Source: Rickettsiales bacterium UBA2645
GTDB taxonomy: Bacteria; Pseudomonadota; Alphaproteobacteria; Rickettsiales; UBA1997
NCBI GenBank assembly: GCA_002359655.1
Contig: DENL01000031.1
Location: forward strand, 1-64,000
Length of the DNA: 64,000 nt
Direction: 5' to 3'
Part shown: piece after piece, positions 16,543-24,783 of the stretch
Layout: each line of letters begins with the position of its first letter
How positions within the stretch are numbered: position 1 is the first letter of the stretch
Translations under genes and position numbers: made by a program
Notes under the pieces: generated by a model
The model's input: only the letters and a program-made list of their open reading frames with translations
The model's database searches: none
What the model was told of the DNA's origin: nothing

Positions 16543-19500
16543 GTGAACATTTTTATAAAAAAAATACTCAAAAACATTTTCTTGACGATTTTTTGCGCTG
16601 TGTTTTTTTTCACCTATTTCGTCTCGTCTCAAGATTCTTATGCGTCAGATTGTGATGACGAAACAAGCTGCGGTATTGGTCGGATACGCTCTTGTAGTGC
16701 CAACGGAGATCCTGAAGGACTAATTTTTAATCCGATAGAGGGTGGTGATGTAATGTTTGATATGAGCAACCCGGTTTGCTTAGCGATAGCCACAACAGTT
16801 TATGCATCTGTAAAAACAGCAATAGCAGCCATGTGTTATAACTGTAAATTAAGCAAATATCCAAGCGTTACTCCTTCTCCTATCAGAGATGCAGCTTTGA
16901 TAACTGCTGGAGGAGTTAAAGCTGCAAATACTGGTGCACCATGCAGTGGTGCAGTTGTTGACGCTGTTGCTAGTATGTCAATCGCATTGGCAGAGTTTGG
17001 GATAACCTATGGGGTTGCCAAAGGAGTTTTTAATAACACTATGATCTGCGGCTCTGAGTGGCTGAGTCCTGATCCTTTGAAGTACAGTATCAGCAAGCCA
17101 GCAGTCAAATCTGAAGTTGAAGAATGGGTAAAAAACAATCCTAGCGACGCGAATTTAGCAAATACAAATTATCGCGAGTGGTATTATGGCGGAGTGGAGT
17201 ATAAAGACAACCCAAGCGATGGTGATTATTGCGAAGATCCAACTGGATCAAATGTCAAAAGCAGTAATGGCCATTATCCACGCCAGCTTTACTATTTAAG
17301 GGGTAGTCAAGCTGGCAACTTCAATTGCTCAAAATACGATATTACTCTTGCCAATAATTCTGATGTTTCTGGCAAAGAAGCTGATTATAAAAAAGCTTTT
17401 GCTTGCTGTAAAAAGCGTAGTCAAAATTTTATTTGCATTAAATACAAAACGAGTGGATCAAATATCGTCAAGAATACTGGTGTTAATCAGCTAGATGTTA
17501 TTGATCCACTTTCAGATAATGATGGGGTATTTTGTGAATCTGGTTCCAGATGTATAATCAAAGGCATCACTTTTTCAGCGGGACCAATTGAAGCTAATGA
17601 TTCAAGACTAATTTGTGCTCAAAGCTATAGCTTATGTCCTTATAACTTCACTATTGGTGGTGGTACAAAATACTGTGACTACTTTCAAGATGGTGTAAAA
17701 AATGCCAATGGCACTTACACTTACATAACTCCCGATGATATCGCAAAAGCAACAGATCCATATCACCCAACCAGCGATTGCAATACAAAGAGTGAGATTA
17801 GAAATGCTGACTGCACTTATAACACAAAGGCAGGACAGTGCAAAAACTATTGCCAATATTTAACTCATTGCACTGTAGTTGGAGCTTCAGATTATCAATA
17901 TCAAAGTGATTTAGGCTCACCCTATTTTTCCTCTGCTTGCTATAATTTTGTTGGCGACTCGCGAAATTTAACTGCGTTTAATTCTGGAGTAATTATCGGT
18001 AGTCAAAGGCATTTCAGCACACCAATTGCTCAGTGTGTGAAAGAAACTTTAGAAAATGTTTTTTATAATCGTGCTGGTCACAGCCAATGCTATAGTGCTG
18101 ATGAATATCCAACATCAGATGGAACTTGTAAAAGCGGTAAATATATTCAAAGCGGATCTTTTACCTACAAAAAAGGTAGTCAGGTCAAAGATGTATCATT
18201 TTTTAGCGGACTACAAAATGCACTACAAACCACAATTAAAATGGTTTTAAGCCTAGCGATAATGTTCTACGGCTTGAGAATTTTGATTGGCAACAATATG
18301 AGCGCTATCAAAAAATCCGACATAATGATGTTCGTAATAAAAATCGGATTGGTGATGTATTTTGCTACTGGAGATGCTTGGCAAACTACTTTTTTTGAAG
18401 GAGTCTATAACTCATCAATGGTCCTTTCCAAAATTGTCTTTCACATCGAGAGCTCAATGCCAGATGCAAAAAAAGATGGCTGTCAGTTTGATTCAGCTTC
18501 ACTTGGCGCAGCAAATCAATATCCCGCCAATAAAGATTATTTATCAATATGGGATACGCTTGATTGCAAGACTGCCCGCTATCTAGGATTCGGGCCCGAA
18601 GCTTCAGCTGCAAATATCGCCTCACTTTTATTCGCTTCTTCATTTGTAGGGCCTTATGGAATATACTTCGTAATTGGGCTGATGTTCTTCGGATTTTTCT
18701 TTTTAGCTGCTACGATAAGGGCGTTACATATTTTCTTATCATCAGCAATAGCGATCATATTAATGGTCTATATTTCACCAATTATAATTCCGACTATCTT
18801 ATTTCCTAAAACGGCAAATATATTTAAAGGCTGGCTAACAAATCTGATTAGCTTCTGTTTACAGCCAATGATTCTCTTTGCTTATATTGCAATATTCATC
18901 ACGGTCTTTGATTCAACCATGATTGGCAGCGCTTCTTTCACCGGTAACCCTCCAAATAAAACAATTTCTTGCAAAGAGGTTTGTAAAGATGATAGCGGAA
19001 ATATCGTAAACGGCGATACAACTTGTACTGCATATGGCCACTCTTGGGAAGGCGGTGCCTGTAAAAATGCTAGTGGCAATGTGGTTTACGATATTACATT
19101 ATCTGCAGCTTGCGTGGCTAAAGGATATAGTATGTCTGGAGATTCTTGTATAGACAGTAGAGGAAATATTAAAGCATTCTCTGCTGGAGACATGTGTATT
19201 GCTTTAGGCTACAATCTTGAAGGAGCTACCTGTGTAGATACAAGCGGCAACGATGTTGGGGGAGATGTTGATTGCAGCAAACCAGGACACTCTTTGGTTA
19301 ATCCTTTAACTGATAGCGTTGCCTGTTTGGTTAACTTCGAAAGTTACAGTAAAGTAAACTTCTTGGAAACAATTGGCATATCTTTACCTTCTATTGCTGG
19401 CTTATTTACTGATCATGTAAAAGAAAAAATTCTGACTATAATCAAAGCTGCCTTTGTGATGTATGTATTATGTCAATTTTTAGATCAAATACCGGATATT

Positions 19501-19770
19501 ACATCGCAACTAATCGGGGGCGCTGCTTTACCTGGTGGGCAAAACTCTGTTAAGGGCATGATGGGAGCTGTCAATTCTTTAGCACAGGGCGCTCGAGAAA
19601 GAATTACTCGCGGCGGAATGAAGTTTGGCAGAGATAGTAGAGAAACTACTAAAGACGTTTTTGAAGAATCTGGAGATCTTGGTTCCGAGGCAAAAGCAGA
19701 TTCGCCTAGTAAAGATGAAGGCGGTAATGCATCAGGAAGTAGTAGTAGTGGCGAAGGTGAAAGTCAGTAA
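16543..19770 (+). CDS. virB6: Giant VirB6-like T4SS inner-membrane protein with Cys-repeat insert
   Basis: I place the start at GTG 16543, one base after the virB4 stop; the frame stays open upstream inside virB4. The product has 1075 residues, about three times classical VirB6. A signal-like helix (FLTIFCAVFFFTYFV) is followed by about 550 Cys-rich extracytoplasmic residues. The TrbL/VirB6 membrane core begins near ALQTTIKMVLSLAIMFYG, with several helices up to QPMILFAYIAIFITVF. A loop of tandem Cys repeats (810-928) precedes a last helix, AAFVMYVLCQFL, and a charged, Gly/Ser-rich tail. Extended VirB6 paralogues are known in Rickettsiales, but there in tandem sets; here there is one. Confidence 0.85.
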   Translation: MNIFIKKILKNIFLTIFCAVFFFTYFVSSQDSYASDCDDETSCGIGRIRSCSANGDPEGLIFNPIEGGDVMFDMSNPVCLAIATTVYASVKTAIAAMCYNCKLSKYPSVTPSPIRDAALITAGGVKAANTGAPCSGAVVDAVASMSIALAEFGITYGVAKGVFNNTMICGSEWLSPDPLKYSISKPAVKSEVEEWVKNNPSDANLANTNYREWYYGGVEYKDNPSDGDYCEDPTGSNVKSSNGHYPRQLYYLRGSQAGNFNCSKYDITLANNSDVSGKEADYKKAFACCKKRSQNFICIKYKTSGSNIVKNTGVNQLDVIDPLSDNDGVFCESGSRCIIKGITFSAGPIEANDSRLICAQSYSLCPYNFTIGGGTKYCDYFQDGVKNANGTYTYITPDDIAKATDPYHPTSDCNTKSEIRNADCTYNTKAGQCKNYCQYLTHCTVVGASDYQYQSDLGSPYFSSACYNFVGDSRNLTAFNSGVIIGSQRHFSTPIAQCVKETLENVFYNRAGHSQCYSADEYPTSDGTCKSGKYIQSGSFTYKKGSQVKDVSFFSGLQNALQTTIKMVLSLAIMFYGLRILIGNNMSAIKKSDIMMFVIKIGLVMYFATGDAWQTTFFEGVYNSSMVLSKIVFHIESSMPDAKKDGCQFDSASLGAANQYPANKDYLSIWDTLDCKTARYLGFGPEASAANIASLLFASSFVGPYGIYFVIGLMFFGFFFLAATIRALHIFLSSAIAIILMVYISPIIIPTILFPKTANIFKGWLTNLISFCLQPMILFAYIAIFITVFDSTMIGSASFTGNPPNKTISCKEVCKDDSGNIVNGDTTCTAYGHSWEGGACKNASGNVVYDITLSAACVAKGYSMSGDSCIDSRGNIKAFSAGDMCIALGYNLEGATCVDTSGNDVGGDVDCSKPGHSLVNPLTDSVACLVNFESYSKVNFLETIGISLPSIAGLFTDHVKEKILTIIKAAFVMYVLCQFLDQIPDITSQLIGGAALPGGQNSVKGMMGAVNSLAQGARERITRGGMKFGRDSRETTKDVFEESGDLGSEAKADSPSKDEGGNASGSSSSGEGESQ
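18970..19326 (+). repeat. Cys-rich tandem protein repeat within virB6
   Basis: Encodes residues 810-928 of the VirB6-like protein. Units of about 26-29 residues each begin with Cys and carry a second Cys: CTAYGHSWEGGACKNASGN, CVAKGYSMSGDSCIDSRGN and CIALGYNLEGATCVDTSGN, with partial units before (CKEVCKDDSGN) and after (CSKPGHS). The consensus is C-x3-G-[HY]-[SN]-x4-G-x-x-C-x-[DN]-x-[SR]-G-N, allowing small gaps. The segment sits between two membrane helices. Confidence 0.85.
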
Positions 19771-19817
19771 CTTTGCTCAAGTTGACAATTAGGAAGAGCT
19801 AAATTTGAATGCGGCTA

Positions 19818-19857
19818 AAATCAGGTCAGCTAATGTTAGGCGGCCTGATTTATTTTT
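19818..19857 (+). terminator. Terminator after virB6
   Basis: AAATCAGG (19818-19825) pairs with CCTGATTT (19844-19851) around an 18-base loop and runs into TTATTTTTT. It lies about 50 bases beyond the virB6 stop and just before the tRNA gene, so it separates the T4SS transcript from the tRNA. Confidence 0.6.
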
Positions 19858-19882
19858 TGTGAATTTCTGATTTTATATTCTT

Positions 19883-19957
19883 GCTGCCATAGCTCAGGGG
19901 TAGAGCACTTCATTGGTAATGAAGAGGTCGGAGGTTCGATTCCTCTTGGCAGCACCA
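19883..19957 (+). tRNA. tRNA-Thr (anticodon GGT)
   Basis: A complete cloverleaf reads from the sequence. The acceptor is GCTGCCA with TGGCAGC, the D-arm GCTC/GAGC, and the anticodon stem CTTCA/TGAAG with loop TTGGTAA giving anticodon GGT. The T-arm is GGAGG/CCTCT with loop TTCGATT, and CCA is encoded. The anticodon reads ACC and ACU, so the tRNA is Thr. Confidence 0.95.
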
Positions 19958-19988
19958 CAATTTACAATTCGAGTTGCTGCGTGCTAAC

Positions 19989-20744
19989 TTATTTATAACC
20001 AACATGTATTGCTGCAGCGCCGAAGCTTAGATTCTGATAAGAAACATTTTTAAATCCCGCTTTTTCGATCATATTTTTAAACTCCTCTTGCGACGGAAAT
20101 TTACGAATACTTTCAACTAAATATTGGTAAGAAGCTCGATCTTGCAAAACTAATTCGCCAATTTTTGGAATCACTTTGAAAGAATAAGTATCGTAGATTT
20201 TTTGTAAAAAATAATCATTCACTTTTGAAAATTCTAAGCAGATAAATTTTCCATTTAGTTTTAAAACACGATAGGCTTCAAGCAATGCTTGGTCTATATT
20301 GGTAAAGTTACGAATGCCAAAGGCGATAGTAAAAAAATCGAAAGATTCATCAGCAAAAGAAAGTTTTTCTCCATCACAACAGGTGAATTTCAAATCAGAA
20401 AAAAGATTTAAATCAACAGCGCGATCTTTGCCGACATCAAGCATTTCTTGGTTAATATCGACCACATCAATTGCACATTTTATATTTTTTTCACGAGCTT
20501 TTTTAGCAATGCGAAAGGCAATATCTCCAGTTCCGCCAGCCAAATCTATTACTCTGATATTTTGATTTTGCAGATCAATTTCTTGCACCATTTTGTTTTT
20601 CCAGATGCGATGAATTCCACCGCTCATCAAGTCATTCATCAGATCATATTTTTTAGCAACGCTAGAAAAAATTTCTTTGACAAGGTCGGACTTTTCTTCA
20701 CGATTGACCTGTTTGAATCCAAAATGTGTTTTTTCTTTTTCCAT
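19989..20744 (-). CDS. ubiE: Ubiquinone/menaquinone C-methyltransferase UbiE
   Basis: SAM-dependent C-methyltransferase of quinone biosynthesis. 251 residues, standard length. KTHFGFKQV, SSVAKKYDLMNDLMSGGIHR, the SAM-binding DLAGGTGDIAFR, AFGIRNF and CLEFSK are all UbiE signatures. Its ATG overlaps by two bases the ATG of the divergent queA, so each gene's promoter must lie inside the other. Confidence 0.96.
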   Translation of the reverse strand: MEKEKTHFGFKQVNREEKSDLVKEIFSSVAKKYDLMNDLMSGGIHRIWKNKMVQEIDLQNQNIRVIDLAGGTGDIAFRIAKKAREKNIKCAIDVVDINQEMLDVGKDRAVDLNLFSDLKFTCCDGEKLSFADESFDFFTIAFGIRNFTNIDQALLEAYRVLKLNGKFICLEFSKVNDYFLQKIYDTYSFKVIPKIGELVLQDRASYQYLVESIRKFPSQEEFKNMIEKAGFKNVSYQNLSFGAAAIHVGYK

Positions 20745-21789
20745 GCTAAAAACTTCTGACTTTGATTTTTATTTACCGCCCGAATTGATTGCCAATCAAC
20801 CTTTTTTTCCTAAAGAAAAAACTTCTATGCTGACATTTCGCGACGGCGACATTCTTGATTTGCAGCTAATCAACCTCGTGGATTTTTTGCAAGAAGGAGA
20901 TGTGATTGTTTTAAACGATGTGCGCGTTATTAAAGCTAAATTATCAGCAAAAATTTTACGAAATTCTGCTCAGCTTGATTTTAATTTAGATCAGGAAAAT
21001 CAAGGCTTTTGGAATGCACTTTGTCGAGGAGCAAAAAAAGTAAATGCCGGAGATGACCTAGAAATTGCTGCTGATTTTTTTGCACAAGTAATCGAAAAAA
21101 ACGACGACGGAACAATCAAAATAAAATTTAATTGCGCTGAAGACGAATTACTGCAAAAGCTTGAAAAATACGGCTCTGTACCACTTCCGCCTTATATAAA
21201 GCGATCCTCAATCACTCAAGATCTTAAAAGTGACGCAGAAAATTACCAAACAATTTATGCCAGCAAAGGCATGGCAGTTGCGGCTCCAACGGCTGGTCTG
21301 CATTTTAATGAAAAAATTTTTGCAGCATTAGAAGCAAAAAAAATTAATAAAACTTTTGTTACTTTAAATGTTGGTGCTGGAACTTTTTTGCCGGTGCGAA
21401 GCGAGTTTTTGCATGATCACAAAATGCATAGCGAATCTTTTTATATTTCGGAAGAATCAGCAGGAATTATTAATTTAGCAAAATCACGCGGCAAAAAAAT
21501 TATCGCAATTGGCACAACTTCACTGCGTGTTTTGGAATCAGCTTGTGATGAAAAAGGCATTGTAAAACCACAAAATACCAGAACGCAGATTTTTATTTAT
21601 CCGCCTTATAAATTTAAAATTGTTGATATTTTGCTGACTAATTTTCATTTACCAAAATCAACTTTATTTATGTTGATTTGTGCTTTTGTTGGCAAAGAAG
21701 AAGCTTTCGGGATTTACAACCACGCTATCTCAAAAAAATATCGCTTTTATTCTTACGGTGATGCTTCGCTGCTTTTTCGTAATCAATAA
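20743..21789 (+). CDS. queA: S-adenosylmethionine:tRNA ribosyltransferase-isomerase
   Basis: Makes epoxyqueuosine at the tRNA wobble position. 348 residues from ATG 20743. The reading frame is open further upstream, but MLKTSDFDFYLPPELIANQP is the expected QueA N-terminus. VPLPPYIKR, YASKGMAVAAPTAGLHF, VTLNVGAGTF and TTSLRVLES are family motifs. Start codons of queA and ubiE overlap within CATG. The 3' end overlaps the convergent lipoprotein gene by seven bases. Confidence 0.96.
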   Translation: MLKTSDFDFYLPPELIANQPFFPKEKTSMLTFRDGDILDLQLINLVDFLQEGDVIVLNDVRVIKAKLSAKILRNSAQLDFNLDQENQGFWNALCRGAKKVNAGDDLEIAADFFAQVIEKNDDGTIKIKFNCAEDELLQKLEKYGSVPLPPYIKRSSITQDLKSDAENYQTIYASKGMAVAAPTAGLHFNEKIFAALEAKKINKTFVTLNVGAGTFLPVRSEFLHDHKMHSESFYISEESAGIINLAKSRGKKIIAIGTTSLRVLESACDEKGIVKPQNTRTQIFIYPPYKFKIVDILLTNFHLPKSTLFMLICAFVGKEEAFGIYNHAISKKYRFYSYGDASLLFRNQ

Positions 21790-22343
21790 GTTCCGGGAGC
21801 AAATTCGAGTTGTTTCTTTTTTACAGAAATTAGCGCGCTGCTTTCTGCAGCTTGGCAAACATTTAAATTATTATTGGCACAAAGACTTGCTTTGACGCCG
21901 CTGTGAAGAAAATCATCGTGATATTTATTCATCACTTGCTCCATGCGGCGAACTTTGCCAGTTAAGTCCACAACATCACTGCTTGAAATTTCGATATCTT
22001 CTTGGTCGAAATAAAATTGCACATAATTGTAAGTGGTTTTGTCGGCGATGCTTGGCAAATTTTCTTTTCTAAAATTGAAATTTTTTGACATGCGATCACC
22101 TTTGGCATTGTACCAAGTTACATAAACTGGCCCGAAAAATTTCGCATCACTGCTGATAAAAAAAGATTGACTACGACTATCTCCCGGATTAAGGGCAGCA
22201 AGGCTCAGCAAATTTCCATTCCAATTGCACTCGATATTTTTTATTGGATTAGGACTGGCATTACTAAAATAAACGACAGGACTTTCAACTGAGCTACAGC
22301 CGATCAAAAATGTAAAAATCAGAACCAAAAAAAATTTATGCAT
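21783..22343 (-). CDS. Predicted lipoprotein of unknown function
   Basis: 186 residues from ATG 22343 (a TTG two codons earlier is less likely). An N-terminal signal with lipobox LIGC makes it a likely outer-membrane lipoprotein; acylation would fall on Cys14. The mature part has a beta-rich first half (VVYFSNASPNPIKNIEC, VYVTWYNAKGD), a short helical stretch (KVRRMEQVMNKYHDDF) and four further Cys across the mature protein. I do not recognise a family. It overlaps the end of queA by seven bases and follows the glycosyltransferase gene on the same strand after 7 bases, so the two may be one unit. Confidence 0.7.
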   Translation of the reverse strand: MHKFFLVLIFTFLIGCSSVESPVVYFSNASPNPIKNIECNWNGNLLSLAALNPGDSRSQSFFISSDAKFFGPVYVTWYNAKGDRMSKNFNFRKENLPSIADKTTYNYVQFYFDQEDIEISSSDVVDLTGKVRRMEQVMNKYHDDFLHSGVKASLCANNNLNVCQAAESSALISVKKKQLEFAPGTY

Positions 22344-22350
22344 ATCCAAG

Positions 22351-23145
22351 TTATTTTTCTAAATTAGCAGTGAAAAGTTCTTGCGTTTTTATTGCTTTGG
22401 CAAAGCGCGAGAAAGCAAAAAGATAGCTGTAAATAATACCATCAAAACCGTAGATAAAATAGCGGCGCACAAAAAAAGCTTTACAAAAAGCCAGTGATGC
22501 AACTGTTAAAATTTTAAGACGCGAGACATTTTTTCCCTTCTTAAAACTATCTTCAGCCTGCATTGATGAATAAGAATTAATTTTTTCAATCCAATGCGTA
22601 AAAGAGCGAAAAGACTGGTGGTAAATAATATTTTTTAACTGAGAAATTTTTTGTGGGTTTTTCTCTTTAAGCTCAACAGAATCATGAACTGCGCTTGTAT
22701 TAAAACCGGCATGATCTTTGTTATAAAGACGCAGTTGATTATAAAAATAAGCCAATTTTTTTGGCCGCTTTTCGAAACGAAATTTATTAACGATGCGCAC
22801 GCGAAATCCGTAAAAATTTTCTTCAATATTTTTAGAAAAAATTTCTGTAATTTCTCTGGCTAATTCTTCTGATACTTCTTCGTCAGCATCAATATTTAAA
22901 ATCCATTTGTTGTGACACTGTTTTTCACCAAAAATTTTTTGCGCACCATAACCTTTCCACTCATTGAAAATAACTTTTGCTCCAGCTTTAGAAGCAATTT
23001 CACAAGTGTTGTCCGAACTTCCTGAATCAATAACTAAAATTTCATCAGCGATATTTTTTACGGCTTTGATAACATTTTCGATGCGATCAGATTCGTTTTT
23101 GGTAATGATAAAAACTGACAATAAATTTTTTTGCGTTTGCGTCAT
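22351..23145 (-). CDS. GT2-family glycosyltransferase, WaaE/KdtX-like
   Basis: 264 residues. SVFIITKNESDRIENVI opens a GT-A fold, and ILVIDSGSSDNT and WILNIDADEEVS (the DxD motif) follow. The middle YGFRVRIVNKF...LRLYNKDHAGF and AVHDSVEL match the WaaE subgroup, which adds the beta-1,4-glucose of the LPS inner core in enterics. No membrane helix is obvious; the enzyme probably acts at the inner face of the inner membrane. Acceptor specificity cannot be read from sequence. Confidence 0.85.
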   Translation of the reverse strand: MTQTQKNLLSVFIITKNESDRIENVIKAVKNIADEILVIDSGSSDNTCEIASKAGAKVIFNEWKGYGAQKIFGEKQCHNKWILNIDADEEVSEELAREITEIFSKNIEENFYGFRVRIVNKFRFEKRPKKLAYFYNQLRLYNKDHAGFNTSAVHDSVELKEKNPQKISQLKNIIYHQSFRSFTHWIEKINSYSSMQAEDSFKKGKNVSRLKILTVASLAFCKAFFVRRYFIYGFDGIIYSYLFAFSRFAKAIKTQELFTANLEK

Positions 23146-23233
23146 TATTAGATTGATTTTTGCCTTGATTTATTTGAGTGCGTGATAATTATTTGGTCTC
23201 CTTCCTGAGTCAATTATAATCCTAACTTTGCTT

Positions 23234-24013
23234 ATGAAAAACTTTAAAAAAATCTATGTTTTTGCAATAGCTTTATGCTTGTTAATTGGTTTTGCCGCCC
23301 TGATTGTCAATAATTACAAAACCAAAACTTCTTTTAAAAATAATAAAGAAGAGATTGCCAAAAATACCGAAGAAAAAAATCCGCAAGATTCTGTAAATAA
23401 AGCCGTTAACGACAGTGCTGCTCAAAATATTGATGCAAAAAAATCTGGCGAAATCTTAAAAGTGAACTCTTCCGATATCGTTCTTGGCGATAAAAACGCT
23501 CCGGTAGTTTTAATTGAATATGCTTCGCTTTCTTGTCCACATTGCGCTGCCTTTCATCGCGAGTCTTTAGAGAAATTAAAAAATGAATATATCGACGCTA
23601 AAAAAGTTCAGTTCATTCATCGTGACTTTCCTTTAAACCAACCAGCTTTGGTTGCTGGAATGTTGGCTATTTGCCAAGCTCAAGATCATAAAGAAGAGTT
23701 ATCAGAAAAATATTACAGCGCTCTAAAAGCTTTGTTTAGAACTCAAGACTCTTGGGCTTTTGATGCCAAATATATCGAGAAATTGCAATCAATTATGCAA
23801 CTAGACGGCATGAGTGTAGACCGTTTTAACTCATGTATTGATGATAAAAAATTACAGGAAAAAATTCTTTCAGAAAGAATGGAAGCATCCAAAGGATTAC
23901 AGATCCAATCAACTCCGTCCTTTTTCATTAATGGCGAAATTATGGAAGGTTATGTTGATTATCTTTCGCTGAAAAAAATCATCGACAAAAAACTCGCCCA
24001 ACCAAGTAAATAA
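23234..24013 (+). CDS. DsbA-family thiol-disulfide protein (CPHC)
   Basis: 259 residues from ATG 23234. A single N-terminal hydrophobic anchor (YVFAIALCLLIGFAALIV) is followed by about 60 Lys/Asn/Glu-rich linker residues. The thioredoxin-fold domain has the active site SCPHC, the cis-Pro loop STPSFFING and a helical insert typical of DsbA/BdbD proteins. It acts in the periplasm, probably in disulfide formation or isomerisation. The many Cys residues in the VirB6-like protein and in the lipoproteins are plausible clients. The ABC ATPase gene starts 4 bases downstream. A second DsbA-like gene is at 44833. Confidence 0.85.
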   Translation: MKNFKKIYVFAIALCLLIGFAALIVNNYKTKTSFKNNKEEIAKNTEEKNPQDSVNKAVNDSAAQNIDAKKSGEILKVNSSDIVLGDKNAPVVLIEYASLSCPHCAAFHRESLEKLKNEYIDAKKVQFIHRDFPLNQPALVAGMLAICQAQDHKEELSEKYYSALKALFRTQDSWAFDAKYIEKLQSIMQLDGMSVDRFNSCIDDKKLQEKILSERMEASKGLQIQSTPSFFINGEIMEGYVDYLSLKKIIDKKLAQPSK

Positions 24014-24017
24014 TTTT

Positions 24018-24776
24018 GTGAATAAAATCGAAATCAAAAATCTAACTAAAAACTTCGCTGATAAAGAGGTTTTGTGCGGAATTAATTTAGCAGTTAAAAA
24101 AGGCGAATCTTTAGTTATTCTTGGTGGATCGGGAAGTGGTAAATCAGTTCTGATCAAAACTATTGCATCACTAATGCTACCAACTTCTGGTAGCATTAAA
24201 ATTGATGCTGAAGAAATATTGACCCTATCTTCGCAAGGCAAAGACAGAATGATGGAAAAAATAGGTTTTTTGTTTCAAGGCGGCGCTCTTTTCGATTCAC
24301 TACCAATCTGGCAGAATATCTCTTTTCGCTTACTCAATCACAAAAAAATTGCTAAAAAAGAAGCGCGCGAAATTGCTATCACAAAATTAAAATCAGTCGG
24401 ACTTAGCGAAAAAGTTGCCGATCTTTTTCCTTCCGAACTTTCTGGCGGTATGCAAAAAAGAGCATCTTTAGCCAGAGCAATTGCAACAAATCCAGAAATT
24501 ATTTTTTTCGATGAACCAACAACAGGCCTTGATCCAATCATGGCTGACGTGATTAACGATCTGATTATTAGCAATTCAAAAAAGCTTGGTGCAACCACAG
24601 TGACAATAACTCACGATATGCATTCAGCTCGTAAAATAGCCGATAAAATTGCCATGCTTTACGAAGGAAAAATCATCTGGTTTGGCGATGTGAAAGAAAT
24701 GGATTCCTCAAATAATGCCTATCTAGATCAATTCATCAACGGCCGCGCTGAAGGACCAATCAGGTTTTCTGCTTAA
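24018..24776 (+). CDS. ABC ATPase, MlaF-like (lipid transport)
   Basis: 252 residues from GTG 24018; no in-frame ATG fits. Walker A is LGGSGSGKSVL, the Q-loop FLFQGGALFDSL, the signature ELSGGMQKRASLARA, Walker B IIFFDEPTTGLDP and the switch TITHDM. FQGGALFDSLPIWQNI is characteristic of MlaF/Ttg2A, which powers phospholipid transport between outer and inner membrane. The usual mlaE permease and mlaD genes are not adjacent. It is co-transcribed with the DsbA-like gene. Confidence 0.88.
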   Translation: MNKIEIKNLTKNFADKEVLCGINLAVKKGESLVILGGSGSGKSVLIKTIASLMLPTSGSIKIDAEEILTLSSQGKDRMMEKIGFLFQGGALFDSLPIWQNISFRLLNHKKIAKKEAREIAITKLKSVGLSEKVADLFPSELSGGMQKRASLARAIATNPEIIFFDEPTTGLDPIMADVINDLIISNSKKLGATTVTITHDMHSARKIADKIAMLYEGKIIWFGDVKEMDSSNNAYLDQFINGRAEGPIRFSA

Positions 24777-24783
24777 AAAAAGT

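Noticed and set aside
14154..19770. Integrated conjugative element ending at tRNA-Thr
   Set aside because: No integrase, relaxase or direct repeat of the tRNA 3' end is visible in the flanks.
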